Shown in pieces: positions 59,791 through 64,000 of a stretch of DNA of 64,000 nt. The DNA is taken from the NCBI RefSeq assembly GCF_001653235.2, contig NC_035796.1:1364001-1428000 (forward strand), in the 5' to 3' direction. Origin of the DNA: Pochonia chlamydosporia 170 (taxonomy: Eukaryota; Ascomycota; Sordariomycetes; Hypocreales; Clavicipitaceae). Below the pieces are notes generated by a model. The model saw only the letters and a program-made list of their open reading frames with translations, had not been told where the DNA came from and did not search any database. Numbering within the stretch: position 1 is the stretch's first letter; each line of letters begins with the position of its first letter. A program made the position numbers and the translations under genes.

Positions 59791-60766
59791 AGCATTGGGA
59801 TAGGGATATGTGCGGTTTTGTAAAATTATGTAAATGTGATTTAAGAGAAGAAGGAAAGCACAACATGGGGAGAAACTGCATAGACGGAAGAGCATTTGAT
59901 GTCGCATCTCTGCTGTACAATACATCCAAACTCTGTATCAATTTCTATTTTCATTAGAGTATCAAGATTTCGGCAATAGAGTTGATTAAAATGATACTGA
60001 CATTGCACGCATGCATGTGAATGGACGGTGAAATTTCATACAGGGGTACCGACGATCAGATTGAGACGGCAACCGCAAGATGGCAGGCAAATCGAGTCCG
60101 AAATCCGGTGTCGTGTGCATCCATTTATTGCCTGCAACAACATTGCCGAGCAGGGTCTTGCTCACTCGCGCATTCTGCAAGCACGCAGAGTGTTGTACTC
60201 TGCTGGATCAATTGTGCTGACTGTGCCGTCGACTACAATGGCCTACTCCGTCCCTTCGGTATAACTCGATGCTCCGTTCGGGGACAGAAGCGGGTGGCTG
60301 GCCGCCCAGTGCACAGCTCCGTCAAAATGGTCAAGTACTGCACACACAGGCACTTCATAATTCCAGCCAGTTACCCCAGCGGAGAAACCTGGGGGGATGA
60401 GGGGAACACAAACCGTACTTGCCGAGGGCCAGTACATGCGGGGGTCAAACCAATTTCTCAATTCCAAAGTTGAAAAAAAAAGCGTCCAAGTAGTCGGAGT
60501 ATACAGTACGGAGCAGCCCCAAACCAAAGGAGGTCAGCGTCGCGACTCTCCAGTCTCTCCAGTGGATCCCCCAATCACCACCGCACATGATGTCAGGCCG
60601 AGGTCCCATCACATGCCTCCTGCACCAAAATCCCCCAGTCGCCAACCGACCATCAGAAAGCATTTAAACTTACTCCAGCATCCTTTTTCCCACTCCCCAC
60701 CCCTTTCCAGTACCTACCCTTACACTCTCAAAAACCAAAATTCCTCTTCGCCTACAACACATCAAA
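59791..60766. other. intergenic
   Basis: No gene recognised between the LETM1-like and SCP2 genes. The last 100 bp are a CT/CA-rich leader of the SCP2 gene. Confidence 0.4.
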
Positions 60767-61247
60767 ATGGGTTTCGCAAACGGTACGTACACCGCGTTCC
60801 AACACCGAGTCGCAAAAACTAAACTTCCATAGCAAAGTTCCCTGCCTCCGCGGCCTTCGACGTCATCGACAGCGTGCTCTCCGGCTCCGACGCCGAGCGC
60901 AAGGACGCCATTAAGCAGGCTAACGGTGTTTTCGCCTTCACTCTCAAGAACAAGGCTGGCGAGACGGAGAGCTGGCACGTCGACCTTAAGGAGTCGGGAC
61001 GTGTGGGCACCGGTGTTGGCAAGCCTACCGGTACGTTATTTACGAGGAGGGCACGGGTCGAGAATAAGAGCTAACGTGTGTAGTCACCTTGTTGCTTTCC
61101 GAGGAGGACTTTGGCAAGCTTGTTGACGGCTCTGCCAACCCTCAGCGCTTGTTCATGTCTGGCAAGCTCAAGATCAAGGGTGATATCATGAAGGCTACTA
61201 AGCTGGACCCCATCATGAAGAAGGCCAAGGCTAAGGCTAATCTGTAA
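60767..61247 (+). CDS. SCP2-domain sterol/lipid-transfer protein (Pox18-like)
   Basis: Three exons: 60767-60782, 60833-61030, 61084-61247 (introns 50 and 53 bp, GTACGT donors), 125 residues. A single SCP2 domain: AAFDVIDSVLSGSDAERKDA, GVFAFTLKNKAGETESWHVD, LKESGRVGTGVGKPTVTLLL, FMSGKLKIKGDIMKATKLDP. Such proteins bind fatty acyl-CoAs and sterols and are usually peroxisomal, supporting beta-oxidation. The C-terminus KAKAKANL does not end in a canonical PTS1 tripeptide of the SKL/AKL type, so import may be weak or by another route. The length fits fungal single-domain members (about 125-130). Strong splice signals and exact frame continuity support the model. Confidence 0.92.
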
Positions 61248-61483
61248 ATGGTTACGTTTGCCGGAAAAGGGGGGGGGATATAAATTGGTCGGTTGGATAT
61301 AGATGTGGAAGGGGCGCTATTTTGTATCATAAAACGTGGGACGGGGTTAGTTCCTCGTTTGTATCATGTGCGTTACGCATAGACGAAATACCAAAATGCC
61401 ATTGTTGAAGACGCAATTTCTTGTGACGTGTCTACGTTTCTACAGCTATAATATGTGAGATACATGTATTTGATTGCGGAGTA

Positions 61484-62819
61484 TCAGAGTTGTGCTGCCA
61501 AGTTGCGAATCGTTTCCTTCGCATCCTCGCGGACCTCTTTGACGATTTCTCCTGCTGGCAGGGCTGTGTTGACGAGACCTACGCCCGTTCCACTGCAATT
61601 CATGGTTAATATTCGCACTCTTATATTGCTGGGTATTTGTGTAGTGAAGTGGTGACTTACGCCCACGTGTTGATCAACCTCATCGACTCCTCACTCGAAT
61701 AATCCTCCTTCAAACTCTTCTGCAATTCCTGCAACGTGGACCCTGCCAGAAATTTCTCATGAATACTCGTTATGATGGAACGGCCATCGTAGTGCGTGCC
61801 CCATAGGGTATCGAACAAAGCGCTATTGTTGATTTCATCGTTGAACGGGGACCTATACGTGTAAGTTGACTGACACGTGAATATGCATGTGTACTCGACG
61901 TACTTGAATGTAGAACTTCCTCCATCAACAGCCTTCAATACGATTTCCTTTCGAAAATCAGGGTACGTAGATTCCCGAGCAACAGTAAACTACGCCATTA
62001 GCAAGCATCACACCCTTACGACATTCACAACTTACCCTCGTGCCCATCACAACACCACCCGCCCCTACAAACCATTAGCAAACACCCAGCATCATCGAGC
62101 ACAAAAAAATCTCACCCAACGCCATCGCAGCAGCAACCCCCTTCCCATTCACGATCCCGCCCGCCGCAAAAACTCCAACCTCCCTCCCCGCAAACTCCTC
62201 CTCCAACATGGCCTTGGCTTCCGGCACGAAGCTCACCACCCCCATGCCCCGTCTGAACTGGTGTCCACCGGCATCTATGCCCTGACAGACGAGCACGTCT
62301 GCGCCATCGCGAACTGCTGCCCTTGCGGCGGCTACATTGCCCACCTGGACGAAGACTCTGGGCGAGTGATCTAGCTTCTTCAACGCCTGGATGATTGCGC
62401 CGTGGGGCTTGACATCTTCATTTGGGGCGAACAGCCATACTGCTGCGGGGCGATACTCCGCGACGATAGGGATGATAGTCTCGGAAAAGTTGGTGATGGA
62501 CCCGTGGCCGGTGAGGAAGCTGATGCCTAGGTTGAGGGTGTCGCTGGGGTTGAGGCCGAGGATGCTTCTGCTCTCTTTGAGGTTGGTGGTGAGGGTGGAG
62601 AGGTGTTCTGAGTTGGGGGCAATATCGAATACGCACGGGAGGAAGCCTATGCTAGGTTTAGAATTGTCGTAGATGAGATAGGATGGTAGATTTACCGAGT
62701 CCACCAGCTTTGGTTACTTCCGCGGCCAGCTTGGGATTAACGACTCCCATCATTGGGCCATTGGAAATGATGGGTGATTGGGTCCAAGGAAACCATTCTT
62801 GCAGCTTTGCGGGGGACAT
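61484..62819 (-). CDS. nitronate monooxygenase (2-nitropropane dioxygenase family)
   Basis: Six exons on the minus strand: 62696-62819, 62116-62646, 62036-62064 (29 nt), 61904-61989, 61661-61852, 61484-61592; introns of 49, 51, 46, 51 and 68 bp; 356 residues. FMN-dependent TIM-barrel enzyme oxidising alkyl nitronates, a detoxification role. Visible features: N-terminal PIISNGPMMGVVNPKLAAEV and AGGLGFLP across the first splice, VFVQVGNVAAARAAVRDGAD, the flavin/active-site block CQGIDAGGHQFRRGMG, phosphate-binding VFAAGGIVNGKGVAAAMALG and, across splices, AGGVVMGTRF. The C-terminus is GTGVGLVNTALPAGEIV plus a helix. Every junction restores the frame. Neighbouring aldo/keto reductase is on the same strand. 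Confidence 0.9.
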
Positions 62820-63200
62820 GATGATGGTGTTTCTTGTGTTGAATTTACTCGAGTTGTAGTTTCCTTTTTTTTTTTTTTTTTTTTTTTTCCCTTTCAAGAA
62901 TCCAACTTGGTTATGGAGGAGATAAAAAGGAAATGACTTCGAAGGCACTTACAAATCGATGTGTAGGTGGTACCGTGTGGAGTAACGCCACGATGAGATT
63001 TGTAGGGAAACAGCCGATGTCATAAGCTTACATCCAGCCAGATCTGACACGATGCATATGAAGTGGGGTTTTCATTGTCCTCTTCACTTTCCAATTTTCC
63101 TTCTTCATCATTCTTATTCGATCCAATTGGCCTGGCCAACAAGGCAATACGTCCACGGAGTGTATTATTCATCTATTATATACCCATCAAGACTCAGCGG
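62820..63200. other. intergenic between two minus-strand genes
   Basis: Promoter/leader of the nitronate monooxygenase gene (containing a long T run) and 3' flank of the aldo/keto reductase gene; no further gene. Confidence 0.45.
62865..62888. repeat. 24-nt poly-T tract (poly-A on the minus strand)
   Basis: Uninterrupted run of 24 T located 45-70 bp upstream of the nitronate monooxygenase ATG, so a poly(dA:dT) promoter element of that gene. Its length may be affected by sequencing error. Confidence 0.85.
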
Positions 63201-64000
63201 CTAAAACCTCATAGTAATAGCAGGAGGCTTGTTGTTCAAAATTCCATCAATCTCATCCATAATCTCAGGCGTCAATTTCTCCACCGCTGCCACCGCTTTG
63301 CAGTTCTCATACACCTGCTCCGGCCGACTAGCTCCCGTAATGGCAGTGCTAACATTGGGATTCTTGAGAACCCACGCCAAAGCCAGCGTGCTCATCTTGA
63401 TACCCAGCTTGTCAGCAATGGGCTGCAGCTTGTTGACCTGCTCGATGATGCCGTTCCAGGTGTCCTTGCTCGTGCGGTTCCAGTAACCCTTGATAAACTC
63501 GACGCTGGTCTGGTTGAAGCGCGAGTCCTCGGGGATGCCGTCCTTGTATTTACCAGACAGGATGCCCTGACGCATGGGAGACCAGACGGTCAGGCCCAGG
63601 CCGCCAGTCTCGCTGTACAGGTGGGCGAACTCGGTCTCGACCTTTTCGCGCTGCAGCATGTTGTAGGCGGGCTGTTCGGTCAGAGGGCCGATGAGGCCCA
63701 GCTTGTCGGCGTAGCGCCAGGCCTGGGCGATTTCGTCGGCGTTCCAGTCGGATGTGCCCCAGTAGAAGGCCTTGCCGCTGTCGATGATGTGGTTGAAGGC
63801 GCGGACGGTTTCCTCCATGGGGGTGTAGCGATCGGGTCGGTGGGCAAAGATGACGTCGACGTACTCGAGGTCCATTCGCTTCAGGGAAGCGTTGACGCCT
63901 TCGACGATGTGCTTGCGGGAGAGGCCCTTGTTGTTGACGACGTTGTCGCCATTGGCTTGGCCCCAGTAGATCTGCAAATACGATGAGTACTCGTCTGGTT
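63201..64000 (-). CDS. aldo/keto reductase, Kv-beta-like (5' end outside window)
   Basis: The last exon is 63201-63971 (257 codons); an acceptor TTTGCAG precedes it at 63972 and an intron occupies 63972 to at least the window end, so the N-terminal part is missing. NADPH-dependent oxidoreductase on aldehydes/ketones. Starts within IYWGQANGDNVVNNKGLSRK and contains EGVNASLKRMDLEYVDVIFA, HRPD, WGTSDWNADEIAQA, EQPAYNMLQREKVE, LTVWSPMRQGILSGKYKDG and the cofactor-binding GASRPEQVYENCKAV, in the order typical of the voltage-gated potassium channel beta-subunit branch of the family. The catalytic Tyr and Lys lie in the missing part. The C-terminus is INNKPPAITMRF-like (ILNNKPPAITMRF). Confidence 0.88.
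   Translation of the reverse strand, partial: PDEYSSYLQIYWGQANGDNVVNNKGLSRKHIVEGVNASLKRMDLEYVDVIFAHRPDRYTPMEETVRAFNHIIDSGKAFYWGTSDWNADEIAQAWRYADKLGLIGPLTEQPAYNMLQREKVETEFAHLYSETGGLGLTVWSPMRQGILSGKYKDGIPEDSRFNQTSVEFIKGYWNRTSKDTWNGIIEQVNKLQPIADKLGIKMSTLALAWVLKNPNVSTAITGASRPEQVYENCKAVAAVEKLTPEIMDEIDGILNNKPPAITMRF

Noticed and set aside
63063..63986. 307-codon plus-strand frame at the right end
   Set aside because: Antisense shadow of the aldo/keto reductase exon.

Overview
The window is nuclear DNA from a filamentous ascomycete, most likely Hypocreales (for example the Metarhizium/Pochonia side of the order). Evidence: most protein genes are split by short GT-AG introns (46 to 159 bp) with CTAAC-type branch sites; tRNA-His genes carry anticodon-loop introns; and the gene set is typical of Pezizomycotina (AidB-like acyl-CoA dehydrogenase, NmrA-like reductase, MARVEL membrane protein, Zn2Cys6 regulator, Atg5, Utp15, Fic1/Inn1-like C2 protein). 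The order-level placement is inference; no database was searched. Genes are unlinked in function and occur on both strands, as in a housekeeping chromosomal region. I see no biosynthetic cluster, intact transposon, rRNA or CRISPR array.

Layout. 1-4.3 kb: two tandem tRNA-His(GUG) genes (minus), then an AidB-like acyl-CoA dehydrogenase. 4.4-11 kb: a small eight-cysteine secreted protein, an ADGF/ADA2-type adenosine deaminase and an NmrA-like NAD(P)-binding protein. 13.8-18 kb: a 1365-residue 5-oxoprolinase. 20.3-28.6 kb: a MARVEL-type membrane protein, a repeat-rich hydrophilic stress-type protein, Atg5 (autophagy), a CSA/ERCC8-type WD40 repair protein and a probable Rrn10-like Pol I factor. 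28.6-42.2 kb: 13.6 kb with no supportable gene, rich in a recurring TACGGAGTA motif, leading to a large Zn2Cys6 regulator (42.2-46 kb). 48.6-55.2 kb: a secreted serine carboxypeptidase, Utp15 (ribosome biogenesis) and a C2-domain ingression protein (cytokinesis). 57.2-64 kb: a free-methionine-R-sulfoxide reductase with a 5-nt microexon, a LETM1-like mitochondrial protein, an SCP2 lipid-transfer protein, a nitronate monooxygenase and the 3' part of a Kv-beta-type aldo/keto reductase that runs off the window.

Exon structures were worked out by hand from splice signals, reading-frame continuity and protein family conservation; every multi-exon model given as complete sums to a whole number of codons. 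The observations most worth following up are the fRMsr microexon and its ATG-only first coding exon, the TACGGAGTA motif family with a perfect 18-bp palindrome, the gene-free 13.6 kb upstream of the Zn2Cys6 regulator, tRNA-His twins with identical mature parts but unrelated introns, and a possible alternative C-terminal exon of the repeat protein.
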